This document shows, one piece after another, positions 25,974-33,555 of a stretch of 64,000 nt of DNA. The notes under the pieces are model-generated. The model was not told where the DNA came from, ran no database searches, and saw only the letters and a program-made list of their open reading frames with translations. The position numbers were made by a program, and so were the translations under genes. Source of the stretch: Anaerofustis sp. (GTDB taxonomy: Bacteria > Bacillota > Clostridia > Eubacteriales > Anaerofustaceae); assembly GCF_019420015.1 (NCBI RefSeq), contig NZ_JAHZIA010000008.1, positions 263,006-327,005 of the forward strand. The letters run 5' to 3'. Every line of letters starts with the position of its first letter. Within the stretch, counting starts at the first letter, position 1.

Positions 25974-28900
25974 TTATAAAAATTCTTCATCTTCGATATC
26001 ATCTTCATCAGAACTTAAAATATCACTATCAAGGAAATCTAAATCTTCGCTGTTGATGTTCTCTTTTGATTCTGCAAAGGCATTATCATTCATTTCATCA
26101 AATACAACTTCGTCTTCCAAAACTTCACTGAACTGTGTATCTGCACCGTCTTCGACTTGTTCTAAATCAGTAACCAAATCAGAATCAACATCATCCCTTA
26201 TTTCGATGATTTCATTTCTTTCGCCAAGAACATTTACATCCAAACATAAGCTTTGGAATTCTTTAATGAGAACTTTGAATGACTCAGGAACACCCGCTTT
26301 AGGGATATTTTCTCCTTTAATAATAGATTCATAAGTCTTAACCCTACCCGAAACGTCGTCACTCTTAACGGTAAGTATTTCTTGTAGTGTATGAGCAGCT
26401 CCGTATGCTTCAAGCGCCCAAACTTCCATTTCCCCGAATCTCTGACCGCCCATTTGAGCCTTACCTCCAAGAGGCTGTTGTGTAACAAGAGAGTAAGGAC
26501 CGGTTGCTCTGGCATGCATTTTCTCATCAACTATATGATGTAATCTTAACATGTACATGTACCCTACGGTTACTCTGTTATCAAAAGGCTCTCCTGTTCT
26601 TCCGTCGTAAAGTTGTACCTTTCCGTCAGGGTCACATCCTGCCTGTTCAAGAAGTTCCATAATATCTTCTTCTTTTGCACCGTCAAATACAGGTGTTGCA
26701 ATATTCCATCCAAGCTCTTTACAAGCTCTTCCAAGATGAACTTCAAGAACCTGCCCTATATTCATACGAGACGGTACCCCCATAGGTGAAAGAAGTATTT
26801 CAAGAGGAGTTCCGTCAGGTAAAAACGGCATATCTTCTTCAGGAACAACTCGGCTTATAACACCTTTGTTACCATGACGTCCGGCCATTTTATCTCCGAC
26901 TTGGATTTTTCTTTTTATTGCAATATAAACTCTTACAAGTTTATTTACATTCGGCTTTAATTCATCACCGTTTTCTTTTGTATATACTTTAACGTCTACT
27001 ACGACACCTTTTTCCCCATGAGGAACTTTAAGCGAAGTATCTCTTACTTCTCTTGCTTTTTCACCGAAAATAGCACGTAATAGTTTTTCTTCCGCAGTAG
27101 GATCACTTTCTCCTTTCGGAGTAACCTTTCCTACAAGTATATCGTCAGATTTTACTTCCGCACCTACTCTTATAACCCCTCTCTCGTCAAGGTTTCTCAG
27201 TGCGTCTTCTCCGACATTAGGAATATCTCTCGTAATTTCTTCGCTTCCGAGTTTCGTTTCTTTTGCTTCACAGTCAAATTCTTCTATATGAATTGATGTA
27301 AGAGCATCTTCTTTTACAAGTTTTTCATTTATTATAATCGCATCTTCGTAGTTATAACCTTCCCAAGTCATAAATCCGATTAATATATTTCTACCAAGTG
27401 ATAAATCCCCATTTTCTGTCGATGGTCCATCGGCAATAACTTCGCCTTTTTTAACTCTGTCGCCAAGTTTAACAATAGGAATTTGATTAATACAGGTATT
27501 TTGGTTTGTTCTCTTATATTTAAGTAATTTATATTTTACATTTTGTTTTGTATCATCATCGGTGATGATAATTTCCGTAGCAGTAACCCTTTTAACAACT
27601 CCGTCAACTTCACTTACCACACAAACACCACTGTCTTTTGCAGCTCTGTGTTCTATCCCTGTGGCAACCATAGGAGCCTGAGGTTTTAGAAGCGGAACAG
27701 CCTGACGCTGCATGTTCGCACCCATTAAGGCTCTGTTAGCATCGTCATTTTCAAGGAAAGGAATCATACTTGTAGCAACAGAAACGATTTGTTTAGGAGA
27801 AATATCCATATAATCAACTTTTTCTTTTTCTACCGTAACGAAATCTCTTTCCACACCTGCTCTACCGGTTACCTTCTTATGCTTAAATGTACCGTCATCC
27901 ATCAAAGGCTCATTGGCTTGAGCTATTGTGTACTTACCTTCTTCATCAGCAGGGATATATTCAATATCTCCTGTTACTCTGCCGTCAACTACTTTTCTGT
28001 AAGGAGTTTCTATAAAGCCATATTTGTTTACTCTCGAATACGTAGCAAGTGAACCGATAAGACCGATATTAGGACCTTCAGGGGTTTCAATAGGACAAAC
28101 CCTTCCGTAATGAGAATGGTGAACGTCTCTTACTTCAAATCCGGCTCTGTCTCTTGATAACCCGCCTGGACCAAGGGCAGAATATCTTCTCTTATGTGTA
28201 AGCTCTCCGAGTGGGTTCGTTTGATCCATAAATTGCGATAGCTGAGAAGAACCGAAAAATTCTTTCAAAGCCGCATTCACGGGCTTAACATTAACAAGAC
28301 TTGAAGGAGTTACTTCTTCCGGATCGAAAGAAATCATTCTTTCTTTTACGGTTCTTTCTAGTCTTGACAATCCGATTCTGAATTGGTTTTGCAACAATTC
28401 ACCGACAGAACGTATTCTTCTGTTTCCTAAATGGTCAATATCATCAAGAGTTCCTATACCGTGGTCAAATCCGAGATTATAACTTATTGATGCATAAATA
28501 TCTTCAACGGTAATATGTTTTGGAAGAAGCTCACTCATTCTGAGCTTTATCTGTTCCTTTTTCTCTTCATTTGAAATTTCTGATTCCAAAATTTCATTTA
28601 AAACTTTAAAGTTAACCATTTCGTCTATATTAAGGTCACTTACGTCAAAAGGAAGTTCATATTTATTAATATCAACAACTCCGTTACCTATAACCTTAAA
28701 GCCTTTATCTTCAGAAACTTTAACCTCAACAGTATTAATACCGCTGTTTTGAATTTCCCATGCAGTTTTTTCATCTATAATTTCATCTTTGTTTACCAAT
28801 ATTTCGCCCGTTAGAGGGTTAACTATATCTTTAAATGCATATTGTCCAGTAATTCTTGTAGCCAGTGCTAATTTTTTATTTAATTTAAATCTTCCGACCA

Positions 28901-29711
28901 TCATAAGGTCATATCTTCTTTGGTCAAAGAACATAGGGATAAATAAACCCTTTGCCGAATCGACACTTTCGGGTTCTCCCGGTCTTAATTTTTTATATAT
29001 TTCAATAAGACCTTCATCTACATTTGTTGAAGAGTCTTTTTCAAATGTTGTCATTAATCTTTTTTCTTCACCGAAAAAGTCAATAATTTCTTCATTTGTA
29101 CCAAGTCCCAAAGCTCTTATCAAAACTGTTATAGGAACTTTTTTGGTTCTGTCTACCCTTGCGTACAAACAATCGCTTGCATCGCTTTCATATTCAAGCC
29201 ATGCACCTCTGTTAGGGATAATTTGTCCGTTATATAATTCTTTACCGTATTTATCTCTTTCTACCGAGAAATATGCTCCCGGAGAACGGATAAGCTGGCT
29301 TACGATAACCCTTTCGGCTCCATTTATAATAAATGTACCGGTCTTTGTCATAAGAGGGAAGTCCGCCATAAAAACATGCTGTTCCCTTACATCTTTTATT
29401 TCGCCGTCTTCTTTTACAACAAGTCTAACTTTCACTTTTAAAGAAGCAGAATAATTCGTTTTTCTTTCTTTACATTCTTCAACTTCATATTTAGGGGTAT
29501 CGTCCAAGATGTAATCAACAAATTCAAGTATAAGATTTTCACTTGGATCGCTGATTGGGAATACATCTAAAAAGGCTTCTCTTAACCCTTCTTCGATAAA
29601 CCACTTGTATGAGTCTGTCTGAATAGAAATCAAATTAGGCATTTCCATAACATCTTTGATTTTGGAAAAACTCATTCTTTCTCTTCTACCAATTTTCTCT
29701 GGATGAATCAC
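25974..29711 (-). CDS. rpoB: RNA polymerase subunit beta
   Basis: About 1245 residues. Recognisable are HPEKIGRRERMSF at the start, the rifampicin-site region (GSSQLSQFMDQTNPLGELTHKRR cut across cluster I), RMNIGQVLEVHLG, and GGKAQMGGQRFGEMEVWALEAYGA near the C-terminus. I place the start at GTG 29711, because AAGGAG lies nine bases before it and the family begins here; the frame is open 12 codons further. The C-terminal 70 residues are acidic. It is not preceded by rplJ-rplL but has its own promoter and 150-base leader. Confidence 0.98.
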   Translation of the reverse strand: MIHPEKIGRRERMSFSKIKDVMEMPNLISIQTDSYKWFIEEGLREAFLDVFPISDPSENLILEFVDYILDDTPKYEVEECKERKTNYSASLKVKVRLVVKEDGEIKDVREQHVFMADFPLMTKTGTFIINGAERVIVSQLIRSPGAYFSVERDKYGKELYNGQIIPNRGAWLEYESDASDCLYARVDRTKKVPITVLIRALGLGTNEEIIDFFGEEKRLMTTFEKDSSTNVDEGLIEIYKKLRPGEPESVDSAKGLFIPMFFDQRRYDLMMVGRFKLNKKLALATRITGQYAFKDIVNPLTGEILVNKDEIIDEKTAWEIQNSGINTVEVKVSEDKGFKVIGNGVVDINKYELPFDVSDLNIDEMVNFKVLNEILESEISNEEKKEQIKLRMSELLPKHITVEDIYASISYNLGFDHGIGTLDDIDHLGNRRIRSVGELLQNQFRIGLSRLERTVKERMISFDPEEVTPSSLVNVKPVNAALKEFFGSSQLSQFMDQTNPLGELTHKRRYSALGPGGLSRDRAGFEVRDVHHSHYGRVCPIETPEGPNIGLIGSLATYSRVNKYGFIETPYRKVVDGRVTGDIEYIPADEEGKYTIAQANEPLMDDGTFKHKKVTGRAGVERDFVTVEKEKVDYMDISPKQIVSVATSMIPFLENDDANRALMGANMQRQAVPLLKPQAPMVATGIEHRAAKDSGVCVVSEVDGVVKRVTATEIIITDDDTKQNVKYKLLKYKRTNQNTCINQIPIVKLGDRVKKGEVIADGPSTENGDLSLGRNILIGFMTWEGYNYEDAIIINEKLVKEDALTSIHIEEFDCEAKETKLGSEEITRDIPNVGEDALRNLDERGVIRVGAEVKSDDILVGKVTPKGESDPTAEEKLLRAIFGEKAREVRDTSLKVPHGEKGVVVDVKVYTKENGDELKPNVNKLVRVYIAIKRKIQVGDKMAGRHGNKGVISRVVPEEDMPFLPDGTPLEILLSPMGVPSRMNIGQVLEVHLGRACKELGWNIATPVFDGAKEEDIMELLEQAGCDPDGKVQLYDGRTGEPFDNRVTVGYMYMLRLHHIVDEKMHARATGPYSLVTQQPLGGKAQMGGQRFGEMEVWALEAYGAAHTLQEILTVKSDDVSGRVKTYESIIKGENIPKAGVPESFKVLIKEFQSLCLDVNVLGERNEIIEIRDDVDSDLVTDLEQVEDGADTQFSEVLEDEVVFDEMNDNAFAESKENINSEDLDFLDSDILSSDEDDIEDEEFL

Positions 29712-29745
29712 TGTACCACTCTCCTTAATTTTAAACATGAAAAAC

Positions 29746-29793
29746 ACAGCAAAATTATCTTATTTCAAATAAAAGATTCACTCAATTTGCTGT
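29746..29793 (-). promoter_or_regulatory. Hairpin in the rpoB leader, possible attenuator
   Basis: On the minus-strand transcript, ACAGCAAA pairs with TTTGCTGT, with an inner stem (TCTT..ATTT/GAAATAAGA), and is followed by GTTTTTC, just before the rpoB ribosome site. A perfect GGAGG lies upstream at 29799-29803 but introduces at most a six-codon frame (TTG 29785). Function as an attenuator is an inference. Confidence 0.5.
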
Positions 29794-29865
29794 TATTTCC
29801 TCCGTCCTAAACTGCATAAAATCAACACAAATTTTAGGCTTGTTTTGTATTTTCAGTAATTTAAT

Positions 29866-29894
29866 ATTTTAGCAAAAGAACACAAATAAGTCAA
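29866..29894 (-). promoter_or_regulatory. Promoter of rpoBC
   Basis: On the minus strand: TTGACT (29889-29894), 17-bp spacer, TAAAAT (29866-29871), giving a leader of about 150 nt. The rest of the 421-bp gap to radA is AT-rich with no gene visible. Confidence 0.85.
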
Positions 29895-30070
29895 GGGTAA
29901 CAAAAGAAAAATATCAATTTTTTTCCAATTTTATCGCCCTTTTTCAGCTCTTTTAACTTATATTATCTTTTTTTATTTTATCATAAAATTACAAGTTATT
30001 TTAATAAAAATTTTATAATACACTAAATTTTTATTAATTGAGCAAATATTTATGAAAAAAATGACTGTTA

Positions 30071-30079
30071 TGATATAAT
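30071..30079 (+). promoter_or_regulatory. Extended -10 promoter of radA
   Basis: TGA-TATAAT with no good -35 box at 17 bp; an extended -10 element can compensate for that. Confidence 0.6.
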
Positions 30080-30132
30080 TTTTTATAATCAATTATTATT
30101 TTAAATAAAAAAACAGCAAAGAGGATAGAATT

Positions 30133-31500
30133 TTGGCAAAAGACAAAAAAATATTCGTCTGCAGTGAATGTGGATATGAAAGCCCTAAATATTGGGGAAA
30201 ATGCCCGGACTGCGGGAAATGGAATACTTTCAGCGAATTTTCAAAAAAAGAACTGGATATCGTAAACAACAATGCAAACATTGTTACACCAAAAGTAAAA
30301 AAGTTAAACGACATCAGTGCCGACGATGACATAAGATTTTCAACATCTATAAGCGAATTGGACAGAGTATTGGGCGGAGGAATAGTAGCATCAAGTCTGG
30401 TTTTGGTAGGAGGAGAACCGGGAATAGGTAAATCCACCCTTTTAATGCAAACCGCATACAATATTTCTCTTACCAATAGAAAAGTCCTTTATGCATCAAG
30501 TGAAGAAAGTCTGACACAGTTAAAATTAAGATTGGACAGATTGAAGCTTAAAGACGGTAACATAATGGTACTATCCAATACAAATATAGAGCAAATAATC
30601 GAAAGCGCAAAAGAAAACAAAGTAGATTTACTAATCATAGACTCAATACAAACAGTAAGAAGTACAGATATACAAAGCGCCCCGGGAACGATAACCCAAG
30701 TAAGAGAATGTACAAACTTACTTATGAACTTTGCAAAGGCAAGCAATACCAGTGTATTTTTGGTGGGTCACATAAACAAACAAGGAACATTGGCAGGTCC
30801 TAAAACCATTGAGCATATGGTGGATACGGTCATGTATTTCGAAAACGAAACAAATTCAAATCTAAGGATATTGAGACTAAGCAAAAACAGATTTGGCTCA
30901 AGTGAAGAAATAGGCGTATTTGAAATGACTAAACGTGGGTTGGAATGTGTAATCAACCCTTCAAAACTCCTCCTTGAAGACAGAGAAAACAGAAGTTACG
31001 GAAGCACTATATGCGCGGCAATGGAAGGAAACAGAAGTATGCTCATAGAAATACAAGCTCTTGCAACAGATTCTTCTTTCCAAGTCCCAAGGAGAGTTTC
31101 GACCGGGTTTGAATACAACAGATTTGTTTTGATTTTAGCTGTAATAGAAAAGATGACAAATATAAAACTTCATTCTACAGACGTGTACCTTAACGTTGTA
31201 GGAGGAGTTAAAATAAAAGAAACAGCAAGCGATTTGGCTGTAGCCTGTGCTATTGTATCTTCCGTATTAAAAAAAGAGATAAGAAGAGATACATTAATTA
31301 TCGGAGAAGTCGGATTATGCGGAGAAATACGAAATGTAAGTAATATATATAAAAGAATAAAAGATGCAAAATCCATGGGCTTTACAAGAGCTATCATTCC
31401 TTTTTCAGCTTCATCAGACGAAGAACTAAAAAATATTGATATCGAAATAGTAAAAGTAAGTACCCTAAAACAAACTATATTTAACCTATTCAACAAGTAG
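30133..31500 (+). CDS. radA: DNA repair protein RadA (Sms)
   Basis: 455 residues, starting at TTG with GAGG eight bases upstream. The order is typical: an N-terminal C4 zinc finger (CSECGYESPKYWGKCPDCGKW), a RecA-like ATPase with Walker A GEPGIGKST near residue 98, Walker B LLIIDSIQTV, the RadA-specific KNRFG motif, and a Lon-protease-like C-terminal domain (VYLNVVGGVKI). RadA extends D-loops by branch migration during recombinational repair. It is divergent from rpoB and ends in a terminator. Confidence 0.97.
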   Translation: MAKDKKIFVCSECGYESPKYWGKCPDCGKWNTFSEFSKKELDIVNNNANIVTPKVKKLNDISADDDIRFSTSISELDRVLGGGIVASSLVLVGGEPGIGKSTLLMQTAYNISLTNRKVLYASSEESLTQLKLRLDRLKLKDGNIMVLSNTNIEQIIESAKENKVDLLIIDSIQTVRSTDIQSAPGTITQVRECTNLLMNFAKASNTSVFLVGHINKQGTLAGPKTIEHMVDTVMYFENETNSNLRILRLSKNRFGSSEEIGVFEMTKRGLECVINPSKLLLEDRENRSYGSTICAAMEGNRSMLIEIQALATDSSFQVPRRVSTGFEYNRFVLILAVIEKMTNIKLHSTDVYLNVVGGVKIKETASDLAVACAIVSSVLKKEIRRDTLIIGEVGLCGEIRNVSNIYKRIKDAKSMGFTRAIIPFSASSDEELKNIDIEIVKVSTLKQTIFNLFNK

Positions 31501-31550
31501 AACAAAACATGTCAACCTTGATAGTGATATTAGTTGACATATTTTGTTCT
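31499..31550 (+). terminator. radA terminator that doubles as a BirA-like operator
   Basis: A 17-bp stem with one mismatch (AGAACAAAA-C-ATGTCAAC against GTTGACAT-A-TTTTGTTCT) spans the radA stop and is followed by TTTATTATAT. Its inner arms ATGTCAAC-N16-GTTGACAT have the geometry of a biotin-repressor operator in front of bioY. Confidence 0.75.
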
Positions 31551-31563
31551 TTTATTATATCAT
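31535..31563 (+). promoter_or_regulatory. Promoter of bioY overlapping the BirA-like operator
   Basis: TTGACA (31535-31540), 17-bp spacer, TATCAT (31558-31563). The -35 box lies inside the right half-site GTTGACAT, so a bound BirA dimer would block polymerase when biotin is plentiful. This follows the known BirA mechanism; the binding itself is inferred. Confidence 0.7.
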
Positions 31564-31592
31564 ATTTTCAAAACAAAAAAGGAGAAAAAAAT

Positions 31593-32126
31593 ATGAAAAC
31601 AAAAGACTTAATTTTATGTGCATTATCAGCAGTTTTTATGGCTATATGTTCATGGACATCAATTCCGACATCAATACCTTTCACAATGCAAACTTTTGCC
31701 GTTTTTTTTATTATATTTGTACTCGGCGCAAAAAAAGCAGCTATATCCATAACGGTTTATATCCTTATGGGAGCAATAGGAATCCCGGTATTTTCAGGAT
31801 TTACCTCCGGAATGGGAATATTATTCGGCAGTACCGGAGGATATATAATCGGTTTTTTATTAAGCGCATTATTTCTGTCAATAACAAAATTCATTTATAA
31901 AAAAAGCAGCATAAAAACACTGATATTTTCGTTTATATCCTTATTTATATGTTATACCGCAGGAACATTATGGTTTTACCTCGTATACACATCATCAACG
32001 GGAACCATAACATATTCGGGTATACTCGCCATGTGTGTAGTACCTTTTATTATTCCCGATACAATAAAAATACTTCTTGCCTTCTACGTATCAAAAATCA
32101 TAAAAAGCAGGATTTACGATGATTAA
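31593..32126 (+). CDS. bioY: Biotin transporter S component BioY
   Basis: About 177 residues with six hydrophobic spans, the substrate-binding (S) component of an ECF-type biotin importer. Typical BioY features: the start region ALSAVFMAICSWTSIP ... PFTMQTFAVFF, the LGAKKAAISITVYILMGAIGIPVFSGF block, and the GSTGGYIIGF motif. ATG 31593 is chosen over the longer frame because GGAG lies eight bases upstream. No ECF energising genes are nearby, so it would use the shared module. A BirA-like operator controls the promoter. Confidence 0.93.
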   Translation: MKTKDLILCALSAVFMAICSWTSIPTSIPFTMQTFAVFFIIFVLGAKKAAISITVYILMGAIGIPVFSGFTSGMGILFGSTGGYIIGFLLSALFLSITKFIYKKSSIKTLIFSFISLFICYTAGTLWFYLVYTSSTGTITYSGILAMCVVPFIIPDTIKILLAFYVSKIIKSRIYDD

Positions 32127-32535
32127 TCTTAGACCTCACCATATTCTCTGTACTCTGTTTTTTGAAGAAAAAGGCTATAATGAAGAATTCATATATAACA
32201 TGAAAACAGTTATAAAAAATCTTAAACAGAATCCATATATAAAGCTCACTAAAAACGAAGATATAATATGCAAGAAATGCCCGAATAATGAAAATGGTAT
32301 CGGTTGTATCAACAACGAAAAAGTACAAAGTTATGATAAAAAAATACTGGATATTTTAAACCTTAACACAAAAGAATCTTACAAATACAGTTCCATACAA
32401 AATTTAATTATAGAAAAGATTATATTTCCCGGGAAAAGAAAACAAATATGTAAGGATTGTGAATGGAAATATATATGTAATAAAAAAGAAAAGAATTTAA
32501 TACATACCTTTACTAAAACATATAATACTCAGTAA
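32119..32535 (+). CDS. DUF1284 cysteine-rich protein
   Basis: A 138-residue cytosolic protein starting RPHHILC, followed by CKKCPNNENGIGC and, near the C-terminus, CKDCEWKYIC. These conserved Cys/His clusters define DUF1284 and suggest an iron-sulfur or zinc site. Function is not established. The start overlaps the bioY stop by eight bases (ATGATTAA), implying translational coupling and hence biotin-regulated expression, though a biotin role is only suggested by this context. Confidence 0.85.
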   Translation: MINLRPHHILCTLFFEEKGYNEEFIYNMKTVIKNLKQNPYIKLTKNEDIICKKCPNNENGIGCINNEKVQSYDKKILDILNLNTKESYKYSSIQNLIIEKIIFPGKRKQICKDCEWKYICNKKEKNLIHTFTKTYNTQ

Positions 32536-32561
32536 ACAAAATAAAAAATAAATATAATTGA

Positions 32562-32625
32562 ACTTACCTATTAAGAGAAAATATGGATGCAATAATCGTA
32601 ACTTATTCTGACTTAACAGGTAAGT
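32562..32625. repeat. Imperfect inverted repeat with 36-base loop
   Basis: ACTTACCT-A-TTAAG at 32562-32575 pairs with CTTAA-C-AGGTAAGT at 32612-32625. It lies in the gap between the convergent DUF1284 and YwaF-like genes, has no T tract and encodes nothing evident. It may be a small dispersed element or a weak terminator. Confidence 0.45.
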
Positions 32626-32707
32626 ATTAATAGTAGATAAAACATATTATTTCTAACACAAAATTTTACATCTTTATCAAAGTATATAATTTGTTTATAA
32701 ATAAATC

Positions 32708-33440
32708 TTATATTTTTTCAAACTCTTTTTTATATTCCGCCTTATATTTCAGATACCAAGGTATATACATAAAAAACCATACAATTATCACCAAAACAAC
32801 TACAGAGGGTATATAAAAACTCCAAAGGAGACACGGGAGCCGGTATATTTAAAAACATAAAATTTGTACTCCACAACTTATTTAAGAAGTATATAGGTAC
32901 AGCCAAAACACCTATAAATACCCCAACATGAATCAGCTCTTTATAATTAGGTTTGAGTCTTCCGCTGTAAAGCAGCATAGCTACAAAAACCACTAGCCAT
33001 GTATGAATGGTAAAAGAGTTTATATTAGAAAAATGAAACATTGGATAATTTGTCCAATCCGGAAATATTAACGCCGCGAGAGCTCCGGGCAAAGAAAGAG
33101 CATATAAATACTCTCCGTTTAATTTACCGGGCTTGAAAGCGTACAAAAATGTTATAAATATCGATATTCCGCACAAATGAAAGGGTAAATGCTCAAGAGT
33201 AAATGTTCCCGCAATATAATGGAATATATCTTTTAATATTTCTTGAATAACAATCAAAACCGCAAAAAACTTCAATATTTTATTCTGCACATTAAAATCT
33301 GTTTTTTTAAAGATTCTACACATACACAAAATAAAAATAAATATGCTAAAAAGCCATATTAAATGCTCTTTTGAAAAAATACTCCAAAGAAGTGATTTAG
33401 GTATCAATTCAGGATTAGAAAAAAAATAATCAAATGTCAA
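32708..33440 (-). pseudogene. YwaF/TIGR02206-family membrane protein with a 1-nt frameshift
   Basis: An integral membrane protein with six to seven spans and the family motif HLPFHLCGISIF plus the late NFMFLNIPAPVSPLE segment. In the main frame it ends at 32742 after an uncharacteristic tail (LYTLCSCFGDNC). Dropping one base from the T5 run (A5 at 32815-32819 on the plus strand) restores a typical last membrane helix (YIPSVVVLVIIVWFFMYI) and basic tail (KYKAEYKKEFEKI) ending at 32708. So the gene is frameshifted, or the run was misread. Start: TTG 33440 has AGAGG eight bases upstream; GTG 33449 is the alternative. No function is known for the family. Confidence 0.75.
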
Positions 33441-33525
33441 AACATACACCTCTCATAAAATATTATTTAAGTTATTATATAATAAAAAAAATATTATAAA
33501 ATACAACAAAAAATTACAAATAAAA

Positions 33526-33549
33526 AAGCTTTGGATAACTCCAAAGCTT
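33526..33549 (-). terminator. Terminator of the PBP-ligA operon
   Basis: On the minus strand AAGCTTTGGA-GTTA-TCCAAAGCTT is followed by TTTTATTTG, seven bases past the ligA stop. Confidence 0.88.
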
Positions 33550-33555
33550 AATACA

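Noticed and set aside
28789..29454. 221-residue plus-strand frame opposite rpoB
   Set aside because: It is a shadow of the highly conserved rpoB frame, without a ribosome site or recognisable domain.
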